NCBI GenBank assembly: GCA_900320595.1
Contig: ONSW01000006.1
Span: 1-42,488, forward strand
DNA: 42,488 nucleotides
Source of the DNA: an uncultured Eubacteriales bacterium
GTDB lineage: Bacteria > Bacillota > Clostridia > Oscillospirales > Oscillospiraceae
Reading direction: 5' to 3'
This document shows positions 24,642 through 34,329 of the stretch, piece after piece. The notes beneath the pieces were generated by a model, which saw only the letters and a list, made by a program, of their open reading frames with translations, was not told the origin of the DNA and ran no database searches. The number at the start of each line of letters is the position of its first letter. Positions within the stretch are counted from its first letter, which is position 1. Position numbers and translations under genes: made by a program.

Positions 24642-26309
24642 TCAGCCTTCACCCAGAGAGAGCTGGAGCGTGATATAACTGTGCTCTTCCACTTTTTCCC
24701 CGATCTGCATGTTCTGACCGACGACCGTTCCCCTGTCGAGCGGGCTTTCCACCCATTCGGAGCCGGCAAAATTCAGATTGTTGCTTTCAAGCTTGCTGAT
24801 CGCTGCATCTTCTGACAGACCGATCAGGTTCGGCATCTGGACATAAACGATCTGCGGTCCGCTGCTGACGTAGAGATGGACCGGATAACCGCTTGTCAGC
24901 ATCTCGCCTGCGGCCGGGCTTGTGGAAATAACATAGTTATGTGCGATCGAATCGCTTGTAGCGGCCTCGACCTCGACCGTAAAGCCGCTTTTCTCCAGCA
25001 TGGCAATGGCTTCCCGGTAATCGGTGTTGAAAACATCCGGCACTTCGATGGAGGTCATGCTGCGGCTGACAGAGATCTCAACGGCTACGCCGTCGTTTTC
25101 AATGCTCATGCTGCGGCCCGGGTCGGGCTTTTGGCTGATGATCATTCCCGGCTCATACTCGTTGGTATAGACGTCGGTGATGATGAAATTATAGATAGGG
25201 TCGGCATCACGGACAACGTCCTCATACCTGTGGCCGACAAACTCGGGCAGATCTATCCGCTCCGCGGGAGAAAACAGATCTCTGACCCAAAAGTTCCAAA
25301 GGAAAACAAAGAGAAACACCGTGAGCAGGAGCACGCCGAACGATCCGCTCAGAAAGCTGACGCGAGACGCCTTTTTACGCCGGATCGCATAGCTTGCCTT
25401 GGTGAGCTCGCTGTAGGAAAGAACAGGCTTGACAGATTCGACCTCTTCGTTTTCGATCGGGATCTCCTGGTTCATCGCGCCGCGCGTAAAGGCGTCGAGA
25501 TCCTCCAACAGCTCGCCGGCGGTCTGATACCGCTCGTTGAGGTCGGAATTCATCGCCTTGAGCACGATCCTTTCAAGCTCGACAGGGATCGATGGGAAGG
25601 TGTTCCGCAGAGGCTCGGGCTTTGCGTTCATGTGCTTGACGGCGATCTCGGCCAGCGTGTCTCCCGTATAGGGAAGTCTGCCGGAGAGCATCTCATACAT
25701 GACCACGCCAAGAGAATAGATGTCGCTGCGCGCATCTGGAGAAAGTCCGCGCGCCTGCTCCGGTGCGATATAGTGGATTGATCCGATGGTTTGGCCGTTG
25801 TTCTCGTAAACCTCGTTTTCGAGAGCAGCAATGCCGAAATCTGCGACCTTCAGCGTACCGTCACGCAAAAGCATGATGTTTTGCGGCTTGATGTCCCGAT
25901 GGATGATGCCGCGTTCATGGGCATGCGCAAGCGCGCGCGTGATCTGCTTGGAAAAATGAACGACTTCTTTCCAATCAAGCGCACCCTTTTTATCCATATA
26001 TTGCTTGAGCGTGATGCCGGAAATCAATTCCATAACGATGAACTCACGCTCATCGCTGTGGCTCACGTCGTAGACCGAGACGATATTCGGATTGGACAGC
26101 ATGGCAACCGCATGGGATTCCGCGCAGAAACGTCTGCGGAATTCCTCATCCTTCGCCATTTCCTCTCGCATGATCTTGACCGCCACATAGCGGTTCAGCC
26201 GGTGATCGAGCGCGCGGAATACAATGGCCATTCCGCCTTCGCCAATGGTCTCAAGGATCTCATACCGATCATCAAGCATCTGGCCAATGTATTTTTCTTC
26301 TTCGTTCAT
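24642..26309 (-). CDS. prkC: PASTA-domain Ser/Thr protein kinase (PrkC/Stk1)
   Basis: Membrane receptor kinase sensing muropeptides or lipid II. The 555 residues comprise a Hanks-type kinase (about 15-275) with a GEGGMAIVF loop, Lys45, HRD with Asp139 and DFG at 157-159. One transmembrane helix (318-341) and three extracellular PASTA domains (about 352-416, 420-484, 489-552) follow. The kinase has all catalytic residues. GGAG lies 8 nt upstream. It is paired with its phosphatase gene prpC 20 bp upstream. Expected targets include growth, division and germination proteins. Confidence 0.97.
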   Translation of the reverse strand: MNEEEKYIGQMLDDRYEILETIGEGGMAIVFRALDHRLNRYVAVKIMREEMAKDEEFRRRFCAESHAVAMLSNPNIVSVYDVSHSDEREFIVMELISGITLKQYMDKKGALDWKEVVHFSKQITRALAHAHERGIIHRDIKPQNIMLLRDGTLKVADFGIAALENEVYENNGQTIGSIHYIAPEQARGLSPDARSDIYSLGVVMYEMLSGRLPYTGDTLAEIAVKHMNAKPEPLRNTFPSIPVELERIVLKAMNSDLNERYQTAGELLEDLDAFTRGAMNQEIPIENEEVESVKPVLSYSELTKASYAIRRKKASRVSFLSGSFGVLLLTVFLFVFLWNFWVRDLFSPAERIDLPEFVGHRYEDVVRDADPIYNFIITDVYTNEYEPGMIISQKPDPGRSMSIENDGVAVEISVSRSMTSIEVPDVFNTDYREAIAMLEKSGFTVEVEAATSDSIAHNYVISTSPAAGEMLTSGYPVHLYVSSGPQIVYVQMPNLIGLSEDAAISKLESNNLNFAGSEWVESPLDRGTVVGQNMQIGEKVEEHSYITLQLSLGEG

Positions 26310-26329
26310 AGGGTAACTCCGTTACATGC

Positions 26330-27076
26330 TCATCTTTTGATAACGACGACCGTTACGTTGTCGCGTGCGCCGCGGTTGAGCGCCTTGCTCATCAGCGCAC
26401 GGCACAAGATCTCCGGCTCGGGATAGTCCACGGCATAGTCCAGCATTTCCTCATCTGAAACAATGTTAGAAAGGCCGTCGGAGCACAGGATCAGCATATC
26501 GCCCTGGGCGAGATTGATCTCATAATAGTCTGCCTCAACATCCGCTTCCGAGCCGAGAGCGCGCGTTATGATATTGCGCTGCGGATGCTTCTTCGCCTGC
26601 TCCTTGGTGATCGCGCCGTACTCGACCAGATCTTCGACGAGCGAATGGTCGCGCGTGATCTGAATAATCGTATCATAACGCTTGAGCACCTGGTAGGCAC
26701 GGCTGTCTCCCACATTAATAAGATACCCTTCTCCGTTGGATTTGATAACACCGCCGACAAGGGTCGTTCCCATTCCGTTGTAGGCTTCGTCAAATTTCGA
26801 ATATTCAAACGCGACGCCGTTCGCATCCGCGCAGGCGTCCAGCAGCAGCTTGCGATAATCGACGACGCGGCTGACGCGGGACGTGAGCTTTCCGTACACG
26901 TAATTAACGAATTCCTTGTTCGACAGCTGACTGGCAAGGCCTCCGGCCTTTGCACCGCCCATCCCGTCACACAAAGCCGTAACGACACAGTCTTTCGGCT
27001 CGCAGTATTCGATGATAAAGCTGTCCTGATTGTCCTGCCGGACTTTTCCCTTGTCCGTCATTCCGAAAAACTTCAT
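26330..27076 (-). CDS. prpC: PP2C-type Ser/Thr protein phosphatase (PrpC/Stp)
   Basis: The 248-residue metal-dependent phosphatase reverses PrkC phosphorylation. PP2C motifs are clear: RQDNQDSF (13-20), DGMGG (37-41), the GDSRAY segment, LCSDGLSN, and RGARDNVTVV near the end. A GGGAG site precedes the ATG by 8 nt. It lies between rlmN and prkC, the standard order. Confidence 0.97.
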   Translation of the reverse strand: MKFFGMTDKGKVRQDNQDSFIIEYCEPKDCVVTALCDGMGGAKAGGLASQLSNKEFVNYVYGKLTSRVSRVVDYRKLLLDACADANGVAFEYSKFDEAYNGMGTTLVGGVIKSNGEGYLINVGDSRAYQVLKRYDTIIQITRDHSLVEDLVEYGAITKEQAKKHPQRNIITRALGSEADVEADYYEINLAQGDMLILCSDGLSNIVSDEEMLDYAVDYPEPEILCRALMSKALNRGARDNVTVVVIKR

Positions 27077-27091
27077 ACGATCATCTCCCGA

Positions 27092-28132
27092 TCAGTTTCC
27101 CGCAGCATTCTTTTCCATTTTTCTTCGCAGCTGCCCGCAGGAGGCATCCACATCGCTTCCCAGTGTTCTGCGAACCGTATAGTTAACGCCGTTTTCATCC
27201 AGGATCTTCATAAAAGCCTTCATGTGTCCCTGCGTTGACGGGCGAAAACGTCTCTCCTCCACATGATTGAGCGGGATGAGATTGACATGCGCCCCACAAT
27301 CGCGCGCACGCTTACAAAGCAGCGAAGCATGCGAGGCGGTATCATTGACGCCGTCTATCATCGCATATTCAAAGGAGATCCGTCTGCCTGTTTTCTGATA
27401 ATAGCGTTTACAGGCCGCAACGACCTCGTCAACTCCCCTGCCGCGGTTAGCCGGCATGATCTTACTGCGCGTTTCATCGTCCGGCGCGTGAAGGGATACC
27501 GTCAGCGTAAGCTGCAGATCCAGCGCGGCCAGATCATCGAATCGCTCGGTCAGTCCGCAGGTCGAGAGCGTGATATGACGCATTCCGATGTTCAGGCCCT
27601 TGGGGTCATTCACAAGCTTCAGGAAGCGAACAACATTGTCAAAATTGTCGAGCGGTTCACCGATCCCCATCAACACGATATGGGAGATTCTTTTCCCACT
27701 GTCAAGCTCGGAAAAGAGCACCTCATCGAGCATCTCCGACGGCTCTAGGCAGCGAACAAGTCCCCCGATCGTTGAGGCGCAGAACGCGCAGCCCTGTCGG
27801 CATCCGACCTGAGAGGAAATGCAGACCGTATTGCCGTACTGATAGCTCATCACGACCGTCTCGACAGCATTGCCGTCCCGCAGCTCCCAGAGATACTTGA
27901 TCGTGCCGTCGATCGCAGACACCTGCTTGGAAAGAACGCTTGGCTTATGCAGATAAAAGGCTTCATCCAGCTTTTCCCGAAATGATTTGGGCAGATCCGA
28001 CATTTCCTCAAAAGATCTTGCCCCCCGGGAAAGCCACTTTCCGACCTGAGAGGCGCGGTATTTTGCCTCTCCTAGAGAGAGAATCTCCGCCTCAAGTTCC
28101 TCGGGGAGCATGGATAAAATGTCTTTTTTCAT
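27092..28132 (-). CDS. rlmN: dual-specificity 23S rRNA/tRNA adenine-C2 methyltransferase RlmN
   Basis: The 346-residue radical-SAM enzyme methylates A2503 of 23S rRNA and A37 of some tRNAs. The iron-sulfur motif CxxxCxxC is Cys111-Cys115-Cys118, and the second catalytic cysteine is near 332 in DASCGQL. The ATG follows the rsmB stop directly (TGAATG). Cytoplasmic. Confidence 0.96.
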   Translation of the reverse strand: MKKDILSMLPEELEAEILSLGEAKYRASQVGKWLSRGARSFEEMSDLPKSFREKLDEAFYLHKPSVLSKQVSAIDGTIKYLWELRDGNAVETVVMSYQYGNTVCISSQVGCRQGCAFCASTIGGLVRCLEPSEMLDEVLFSELDSGKRISHIVLMGIGEPLDNFDNVVRFLKLVNDPKGLNIGMRHITLSTCGLTERFDDLAALDLQLTLTVSLHAPDDETRSKIMPANRGRGVDEVVAACKRYYQKTGRRISFEYAMIDGVNDTASHASLLCKRARDCGAHVNLIPLNHVEERRFRPSTQGHMKAFMKILDENGVNYTVRRTLGSDVDASCGQLRRKMEKNAAGN

Positions 28133-29449
28133 TCAGCGTTCCTTTATCAGTTTTGATACAAAAAAGCCGTCTGTTCCGTCTATATTCGGATAAAAGGTGT
28201 AACAGCCGTTTATTGCGTCTCTGCCTTCGATCGAGAAAGCGGTCGGCGAAAAGTTTGGATGCTTTTTCAGAAACTGTGTGACGATTTCTTCGTTTTCTTC
28301 CCGCAGGATCGTACAGGTGCTGTAAAGAAGGATCCCGCCCGGGCGGACATAGCGCGAAAGATTCTCAAGGATCTCCCCCTGGATCGCAGGAAGCCCTGCG
28401 ATTTCTTCCGGGGATTTGCCGCGGATCTCGGGCTTTTTCCCGATCACACCGAAGCCGGAGCAGGGCACGTCCGCAATCACGGCGTCAAATGCCTCACGGT
28501 ATGACTCCTCGTACGCTCTTGCATCCCTGCATTCCGTGCGAATGCAGGAAATGCCGAGCCTTGCCGCTCCCTGTTCAATAAGCGGGAGTTTCTTTTCATG
28601 AATATCGCAGGAGACGATCTCGCCTTCCCCTTTCATATGCATGGCCGCGGCAAAGCTTTTTCCGCCGGGACAGGAACAGGCATCCAGCACTTTCATTCCG
28701 GGGCAGATACCGGCCAGATCGACCGACATGCGTGCCGCGCGATCCTGAACATAGAAAAGCCCTTCTTTGAATCCTGGAAGACTTTCGACCGCACCGCCAA
28801 TGAGACATAAGCAATTCTCCGGGAAAGCCGGGGCTTGATAAGCAATTCCGCGCTCATCAAGAAGGCGGCAGTACTCCTCAAGAGAAATGCGAAATGTGTT
28901 GATTTGAATATCAAGGGACGGCGTACGATTGTTTGCTGCGAACAGTTCCTCCACAAACGCATATCCCTTTTCTTCTGTCAATCTCTTTGCCAGCCAAAGC
29001 GGGTGCGAGTATCTGACAGAAAGATAGTTTGCGTCTCCTTTTCCCGGAACCTCGGGGAGATCGTCACGCCGGTCTGCTATTTTGCGAAGGACCGCGTTCA
29101 CAAGCCCTTTTGCACGCTCCACACCGAGTGTTTTACAAATCGCAACGGTTTCGTTCACGGCCGCGCGTGACGGAATCCTGTCAAGTAGGACAAGCTGACA
29201 GACGCCGATCCGCAAAATGGTAAGTACCTTGTTTTCCAGTTTCTCGGGCGGTGTAGAGCAAAAAAAGGAAATCAGAAAATCGAAATATTCCCTGTTCTGA
29301 AGAACACCGAGCGAAATGGCCGAAGCAAGCGCAGCGTCGCGTTCATCTGGCAGGCTGCGGCGGATCGTCTTGTCCGCAGCGGCGGAAAACCAGGCACCGT
29401 CCTTCCGGCATCGCTCAAGAATATGAAAGGCTGCTTCGCGCGCAGTCAT
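28133..29449 (-). CDS. rsmB: 16S rRNA m5C967 methyltransferase RsmB
   Basis: The 438-residue protein has an N-terminal NusB-like RNA-binding domain (about 1-135) and a C-terminal SAM-dependent RNA m5C methyltransferase domain. The SAM site is in LDACSCPGGKSFAA and the catalytic cysteine is in DVPCSGFG. The open frame continues 81 codons upstream, but that part is arginine-rich antisense to fmt. The ATG at 29449 overlaps the fmt stop by 4 bp and begins MTAREAAF, the usual family start. Confidence 0.95.
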   Translation of the reverse strand: MTAREAAFHILERCRKDGAWFSAAADKTIRRSLPDERDAALASAISLGVLQNREYFDFLISFFCSTPPEKLENKVLTILRIGVCQLVLLDRIPSRAAVNETVAICKTLGVERAKGLVNAVLRKIADRRDDLPEVPGKGDANYLSVRYSHPLWLAKRLTEEKGYAFVEELFAANNRTPSLDIQINTFRISLEEYCRLLDERGIAYQAPAFPENCLCLIGGAVESLPGFKEGLFYVQDRAARMSVDLAGICPGMKVLDACSCPGGKSFAAAMHMKGEGEIVSCDIHEKKLPLIEQGAARLGISCIRTECRDARAYEESYREAFDAVIADVPCSGFGVIGKKPEIRGKSPEEIAGLPAIQGEILENLSRYVRPGGILLYSTCTILREENEEIVTQFLKKHPNFSPTAFSIEGRDAINGCYTFYPNIDGTDGFFVSKLIKER

Positions 29450-30378
29450 CCTTCGACCCGTCCTTCCCGGATCGGATGTCCGCGCAGATAGTCTGCCGCC
29501 TTCATTCTCTTTTTGCCGGGAGCCTGCAGTTCGGTAACGACAAGGCTTCTGCCGTCGCCGCAAACGATCTCGATCCCGTCGTTGCCCGCGGAGAGGATCG
29601 TCCCGCACGCTTCTTCGCAATGATCCCGGCCATACTTCGCAGCGAACACACGAACTGCGTCGTTTCCGAGTTTCATGGTAGCGACAGGCCACGGCTGCAA
29701 ACCGTAGATCTGCTTTACGACCATGCGTGCGGGCCTGGAAAAATCAAGCGGAGAAAGAGACTTGTCCAGCATTTTGACGTAGCTGGCCTTTTCATGCTCC
29801 TGAGCACGCCGCGGCGCGGTGCCGCTTTCAATGTCACGGAGTGTCCTGGAGAGCAAATTCGCTCCCATCTCCTGAAGCCTTTCATACAACTCGCCAGAGG
29901 TTTCAAACTCGCCGATCTCTGTTTCTGCTGTATAAATGATGTCCCCGGTGTCCATTTCATTGGCAAGATACATGGTCGTAACGCCGGTGACGGTGTCGCC
30001 GTTGAGTACGGCCCACTGGATCGGAGCCGCGCCGCGGTACTTCGGCAAAAGCGAGCCGTGGACGTTGACAGCGCCGTATTTCGGAACAGCGAGCAGTTCC
30101 GGCGGCAGGATGCGGCCATAGGCGACGACCGCAAGGATATCGGGCGAAAGCTCCTGCAAAGCCGCAAGTGCAGTCCCATCCTTCATTTTTTCGGGCTGAA
30201 AAACAGGAAGACCGTATGAAAGCGCAAGCTCTTTGACGGGAGAGAAGGAAAGCTCCATCCCCCTCCCCTTCGGCTTGTCCGGTTGTGTAAAAACGCCGAC
30301 GACGTCAAAGCCGTCCTGCAGGATCTTCTTCAGTGAAGCCGCAGCAAAATCAGGCGTTCCCATAAAAACGATCCGCAT
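29446..30378 (-). CDS. fmt: methionyl-tRNA formyltransferase
   Basis: Formylates initiator Met-tRNA using 10-formyl-THF. The 310-residue protein has the catalytic segment VNVHGSLLPKYRGAAPIQ (His107) and EMDTGDI with the essential Asp. The C-terminal tRNA-binding domain is complete. It lies 3 bp after def, so the formylase and the enzyme that removes the formyl group are made together. Confidence 0.97.
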   Translation of the reverse strand: MRIVFMGTPDFAAASLKKILQDGFDVVGVFTQPDKPKGRGMELSFSPVKELALSYGLPVFQPEKMKDGTALAALQELSPDILAVVAYGRILPPELLAVPKYGAVNVHGSLLPKYRGAAPIQWAVLNGDTVTGVTTMYLANEMDTGDIIYTAETEIGEFETSGELYERLQEMGANLLSRTLRDIESGTAPRRAQEHEKASYVKMLDKSLSPLDFSRPARMVVKQIYGLQPWPVATMKLGNDAVRVFAAKYGRDHCEEACGTILSAGNDGIEIVCGDGRSLVVTELQAPGKKRMKAADYLRGHPIREGRVEG

Positions 30379-30381
30379 TGC

Positions 30382-30885
30382 TTATTCCTCAATCTGTCCG
30401 TTTTCCAGTTCTTCCTGCGTGAGCATCCGCTCGCACAGGGAGGTAAAAACCACGCCGTCGAGATGATCGATCTCGTGGCAGAAGCAGCGCGCCGTCAGTC
30501 CGGTACCGCTAACAGTGAATTCATTGCCGTATCTGTCCTGGGCCCGAACGGTGACCTCCATCGGACGCGTCACGATCCCGTATTCATCCGGGAAACTGAG
30601 GCACCCCTCGGCTCCTCGCTGCTCTCCGCTCCGCTCGATGATTTCGGGGTTTAAAAGTTCGATGATCTTTTCCTCTTCCCCCTCCGGAACATTGGTCTCG
30701 ATGACCAGCACGGCACGGCGAAGCACACCGACCTGAGGTGCGGCAAGGCCGACGCCGCCGGATTGCAAAAGAGTCTCTGCCATGTCGTCCAAAAGCTGAT
30801 GCAGTCTCGCGTCGAATACTTTGACCGGACGGCTGGTTTTATAAAGTGTCGGTTCTTCTTTTGTCAAAATATTTCTGGTTGCCAT
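30382..30885 (-). CDS. def: peptide deformylase
   Basis: The 167-residue Fe/Zn enzyme removes the N-formyl group from new proteins. The three motifs are present: GVGLAAPQVG (44-53), EGCLSFP with metal ligand Cys95, and HEIDH with His137, Glu138 and His141. GAGGAG precedes the ATG. It sits between priA and fmt in the conserved Firmicute order. Confidence 0.97.
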   Translation of the reverse strand: MATRNILTKEEPTLYKTSRPVKVFDARLHQLLDDMAETLLQSGGVGLAAPQVGVLRRAVLVIETNVPEGEEEKIIELLNPEIIERSGEQRGAEGCLSFPDEYGIVTRPMEVTVRAQDRYGNEFTVSGTGLTARCFCHEIDHLDGVVFTSLCERMLTQEELENGQIEE

Positions 30886-30933
30886 GTGTTTCTCCTCTTC
30901 AGACGCCGCCTTCTTCGGCGAGCAAAGTCCGGA

Positions 30934-33183
30934 TCAGTCGCCCGGATCGTGATCGGCAAATATGGTTACGCCGCGAAAACGCTTATCGCTGCTGCAGGAA
31001 ATAATGGCAGCGGAGATGGCGCGGCGGATGGCGGCGCTTTGATTGCCGCTCATATGAACGCGATAACGGTATCGATTGTTCACGCGGTAAACGGGAAGCG
31101 GCGCCGGTCCGAGCACGCTTGTCCCGCCTATTTCCCTGGCAGAAAGAGTTAAAAGATCAAACAGATATCGGCTTGCCCATTCGACTTGCTCCTCACTTTG
31201 ACCGGAAGCTGTAACCGTATAGCGGTCAAGAAGCGGCGGGGCTTTTTGAAGCCGTCTCAGTTCGATCTCAGAGGCATAGAAGTCCTCATAGTCCTGAACA
31301 GCCGCCTGCCTGATCGTCTGGTTTTCCGGGGTAAAGGTCTGGATCACGGCACGCCCGGATTTGCTGCCGCGTCCGCTTCGCCCGACGACCTGGGTAATGA
31401 GAGAAAACGTTCGTTCTCCCGCCCGATAGTCGCCGGAATAAAGACTCTGATCGGCGGAAATCACACCAACCAGCGTCACATTTTCAAAATTCAGTCCTTT
31501 TGTGACCATCTGCGTTCCGACCATGATTGGAATGTTGCGGTCGCGGAATTCATCAAGCAGCTTTTCGTGCGAGCCGACCGGCGTCACCGTGTCGGTATCC
31601 ATACGCAGAACTTCAACGCCGGGAAAAAGCTCGTGCAGCTCTTCTTCCACGCGCTGTGTCCCGCTGCCGATGAATTTCAGTTCACCGCCGCAGGATGGAC
31701 ACGCGCTGTCGACACGACGTGAATAACCGCAATAATGACACATCAGCCGCCTTTTTGCACTGTGATAGGTCAAAGATACGCTGCAGTTCGGGCAGCGGTA
31801 GGTATACCCGCATTCACCGCAGCTGACAAGTTTATTCGTTCCGCGTCGGTTGATAAAGAGAATGCTTTGCTCGCCGCTGTCAAGATTCCGCTGAAGCTCA
31901 TCGCGGAGGATCGAACTGATGTCACTGCCGTTCCCGCGTCTGAGCTCACGCTTCATATCGACGATTTCAACAGTGGGAAGTTCCTTTTCGTTATAACGCT
32001 CTTTCAGTTCAAAGTAGCTGTATGTGCCCTTTCTGGCAGCGTACATGCTTGCGATCTGAGGAGTAGCTGAGCCGAACAAAAGAAGCGCACCGGAGCGTGC
32101 GCATAGGAACTTTGCGACTTCACGCGCGTCATATCGCGGCGTGTTTTCGGATTGATAGGTCTCTTCCTGTTCTTCATCGATGATCAGAACCCCGAGATCG
32201 GAAACCGGCGCAAAAACCGCGCTGCGCGTGCCGATCACGAGATGAGCTTCGCCCCGTTTGATGCGTTTCCATTCATCGTATCGCTCTCCGACGGAAAGCG
32301 AGCTGTGGAGAACGGCGACCTGATCGCCGAAGTGGGACGAAAAGGTCTCCAGCATCTGGGGCGTCAAAGCGATTTCCGGCACGAGAAGAACAGCACTTTT
32401 TCCCTTGAGGAGCGCATCGCTGATCAGGTGGATATAAACGCTGGTTTTTCCGCTTCCCGTAACGCCGAAAAGGAGCGCCGCGTTCGCCCTTCCGCTTGCC
32501 ATCAAGCCGCTCAGCCCCTCAAAAGCCTGTTTCTGAGCAAGGTTCAGCTCAGGAAGCGGAGCGCTTTCGACCTTTTTCATTTCCGGGCGGCGATAAACCT
32601 CGCGCTCGGAGAGTGTGATCGCGCCGGCTTTTACAAGCGCATTGAGCGATGGCCTTTTTGCTCCGGTATGCAAAAGCATATCTCTTGTCGGAAGCGTTTC
32701 AAAACAGCAAAGAAGCTCCAATAGCGCCGATTGCTGTGGGGATCTCATGCGCTTTGCTTCAACAAGCGCCTCGGCTTCGTCGCCGGAAAGAGCAAGCGTT
32801 GCAATCTCGATCGTTTTATCATTTGCCTTGCGTTTTCCCTGTTGATCAAACCACAAACCGGCGGGCAGCATGGCACGGACCGCATCATAGACCGTGCAGA
32901 AAAAACGCTCGCGCATGAACAAAGCCAGCTTGATCTGCTGTTCTGAGAGAACATTTTCGCGGTCGAGAACGCGACGGATGCTTTTCAGAGATGCAAGCTC
33001 GCTGTCGCTTTCGAGAGATAATACAACGCCCTCCGAGCTACGGTTGGCCTTTCCGAACGGAACCTCGACACGTGTTCCGACGCAAACAGCAGCAGAAAAC
33101 TCTTCGGGGATCAGATAATCATAGGGCCTGTCTATGCTGTATGTTGCAGCGGAAACTGCTACCTTGGCAACATGATTCGGCAT
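30934..33183 (-). CDS. priA: primosomal replication restart helicase PriA
   Basis: The 749-residue superfamily 2 helicase reloads the replisome at stalled forks. It has an N-terminal DNA-binding domain, Walker A GVTGSGKT (240-247), the zinc-binding cysteine cluster (CGECGYTYRCPNC and CHYCG ... CPSCGG) and a C-terminal helicase half with QVVGRSGRG. Walker B reads DEEQ (336-339) where E. coli PriA has DEEH. The ATG at 33183 follows AAGGGGGG and is preferred over a start ten codons earlier. In B. subtilis coaBC precedes priA, but here rpoZ does. Confidence 0.96.
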   Translation of the reverse strand: MPNHVAKVAVSAATYSIDRPYDYLIPEEFSAAVCVGTRVEVPFGKANRSSEGVVLSLESDSELASLKSIRRVLDRENVLSEQQIKLALFMRERFFCTVYDAVRAMLPAGLWFDQQGKRKANDKTIEIATLALSGDEAEALVEAKRMRSPQQSALLELLCCFETLPTRDMLLHTGAKRPSLNALVKAGAITLSEREVYRRPEMKKVESAPLPELNLAQKQAFEGLSGLMASGRANAALLFGVTGSGKTSVYIHLISDALLKGKSAVLLVPEIALTPQMLETFSSHFGDQVAVLHSSLSVGERYDEWKRIKRGEAHLVIGTRSAVFAPVSDLGVLIIDEEQEETYQSENTPRYDAREVAKFLCARSGALLLFGSATPQIASMYAARKGTYSYFELKERYNEKELPTVEIVDMKRELRRGNGSDISSILRDELQRNLDSGEQSILFINRRGTNKLVSCGECGYTYRCPNCSVSLTYHSAKRRLMCHYCGYSRRVDSACPSCGGELKFIGSGTQRVEEELHELFPGVEVLRMDTDTVTPVGSHEKLLDEFRDRNIPIMVGTQMVTKGLNFENVTLVGVISADQSLYSGDYRAGERTFSLITQVVGRSGRGSKSGRAVIQTFTPENQTIRQAAVQDYEDFYASEIELRRLQKAPPLLDRYTVTASGQSEEQVEWASRYLFDLLTLSAREIGGTSVLGPAPLPVYRVNNRYRYRVHMSGNQSAAIRRAISAAIISCSSDKRFRGVTIFADHDPGD

Positions 33184-33216
33184 GGAACGCCCCCCTTTTA
33201 AGGATAGCGGCAAGTC

Positions 33217-33408
33217 TTACTTCTTAATAGCCAGCTTACCGGTGAAAACCTCATCGATCGCGGAAGAAACAGGCTTTCTGTCGAGAGAAATGCCATTTTC
33301 CTCAGCTTCGGCCGAGATAACGCGTGCGCGGCGCGCAACGAGGTTGACAAGCTGGTAACGGCTGCCGATCTTATCGACAAGGTCAGCTACGGGGGGATAA
33401 AGCATCAT
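33217..33408 (-). CDS. rpoZ: RNA polymerase omega subunit
   Basis: The roughly 63-residue small subunit helps assemble RNA polymerase. VADLVDKIGSRYQLVNLVARRAR is the conserved omega core. The open frame reaches back to 33492 inside gmk, but the ATG at 33408 has GGAGA 8-9 nt upstream and gives the family's usual MML start and length. It lies between gmk and priA as in other Firmicutes. Confidence 0.92.
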   Translation of the reverse strand: MMLYPPVADLVDKIGSRYQLVNLVARRARVISAEAEENGISLDRKPVSSAIDEVFTGKLAIKK

Positions 33409-33460
33409 AGTGGTATTCTCCATTCTGCCGCTGGGCGGCAATATTTTACTGAGCTGGTAA

Positions 33461-34057
33461 TTATTCCTGCAGCATTTGCCTGCGAGCAGCAAAGCGGCAT
33501 TTTTCCGCCGTGAGGATCGAGAGAAGCTCGTTTGCGGCGGTATCTATATCATCGTTGACCACGATATAGTCATAAAAATCTGCCTCGGCGTACTCTTCTC
33601 TGGCGCGGGCAAGGCGGCCTTTTATCGTCTCTTCGGTTTCGGTCCCGCGGGATTCAAGCCGTTTTTTCAGTTCGCCTAGAGAAGGCGGGATCAGAAAAAT
33701 CATGATCGCGTCCGGCATTTTTTCCTTTACCTGACGGGCCCCCTGCACTTCGATGTCAAGAAAAACACTTTCGCCGGCAGAGAGCTTGTCCTCTACAAAC
33801 TTGCGGGGCGTTCCATAGTAGTTGCCAACATAAACGGCATGCTCGAGAAGCTCGTCATTTTGAACCATCTGTTCAAATCTTGCGGCGTCGATGAAAAAAT
33901 ATTCTCTTCCGTCAACTTCGCCGGGACGGGGCTTGCGCGATGTAACGGAGGTAGAAAAGCACATCTTGTCCCGGCCGTTTATGGCCTTGAAGACGACGGT
34001 GGATTTTCCCGCGCCGGATGGCCCGGAGACAACGATCAATCTTCCCTTTTCAATCAT
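33461..34057 (-). CDS. gmk: guanylate kinase
   Basis: Converts GMP to GDP with ATP. The 198-residue protein has the P-loop [10 protein letters not shown] (11-20), the GMP-binding [15 protein letters not shown]-type segment and the [10 protein letters not shown] segment. It overlaps remA by 4 bp, so translation is probably coupled. Confidence 0.97.
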   Translation of the reverse strand: MIEKGRLIVVSGPSGAGKSTVVFKAINGRDKMCFSTSVTSRKPRPGEVDGREYFFIDAARFEQMVQNDELLEHAVYVGNYYGTPRKFVEDKLSAGESVFLDIEVQGARQVKEKMPDAIMIFLIPPSLGELKKRLESRGTETEETIKGRLARAREEYAEADFYDYIVVNDDIDTAANELLSILTAEKCRFAARRQMLQE

Positions 34058-34317
34058 TCTTTCTGTCCTGCTTCCTCTTTATTTGTTTCCTGTGCTCGCT
34101 GCGCCAGTACCTCGGGCGTCAGCGAGGACAGGATCAGGTTTCCGTTATCTGTTACGATGACAGCTCGCGTGCTGCGCCCGAACGACGCATCGATCAGTTT
34201 TCCGCGTTCGCGAACATCCTGGATCATGCGCTTGATCGGCGCTGACTCGGGACTGATAATCGAAACGATGCGATCTGCGGAAACAAGATTTCCGAATCCT
34301 ATGTTGATCAGCTTCAT
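34054..34317 (-). CDS. remA: RemA/DUF370 family regulatory protein
   Basis: The 87-residue protein of the DUF370 family begins [12 protein letters not shown] and contains [19 protein letters not shown]. In B. subtilis RemA is a DNA-binding activator of matrix and osmoprotection genes. The family is placed between yicC and gmk in many Firmicutes, as here. The targets in this organism are unknown. Confidence 0.93.
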   Translation of the reverse strand: MKLINIGFGNLVSADRIVSIISPESAPIKRMIQDVRERGKLIDASFGRSTRAVIVTDNGNLILSSLTPEVLAQRAQETNKEEAGQKE

Positions 34318-34329
34318 GTATACGCCGCC

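Noticed and set aside
29450-29692. 81-codon N-terminal extension of rsmB
   Set aside because: Arg-rich, out of frame within fmt, and the ATG at 29449 gives the normal family start.
33409-33492. Upstream extension of rpoZ into gmk
   Set aside because: No ribosome-binding site, and it would give an omega subunit with an atypical N-terminus.
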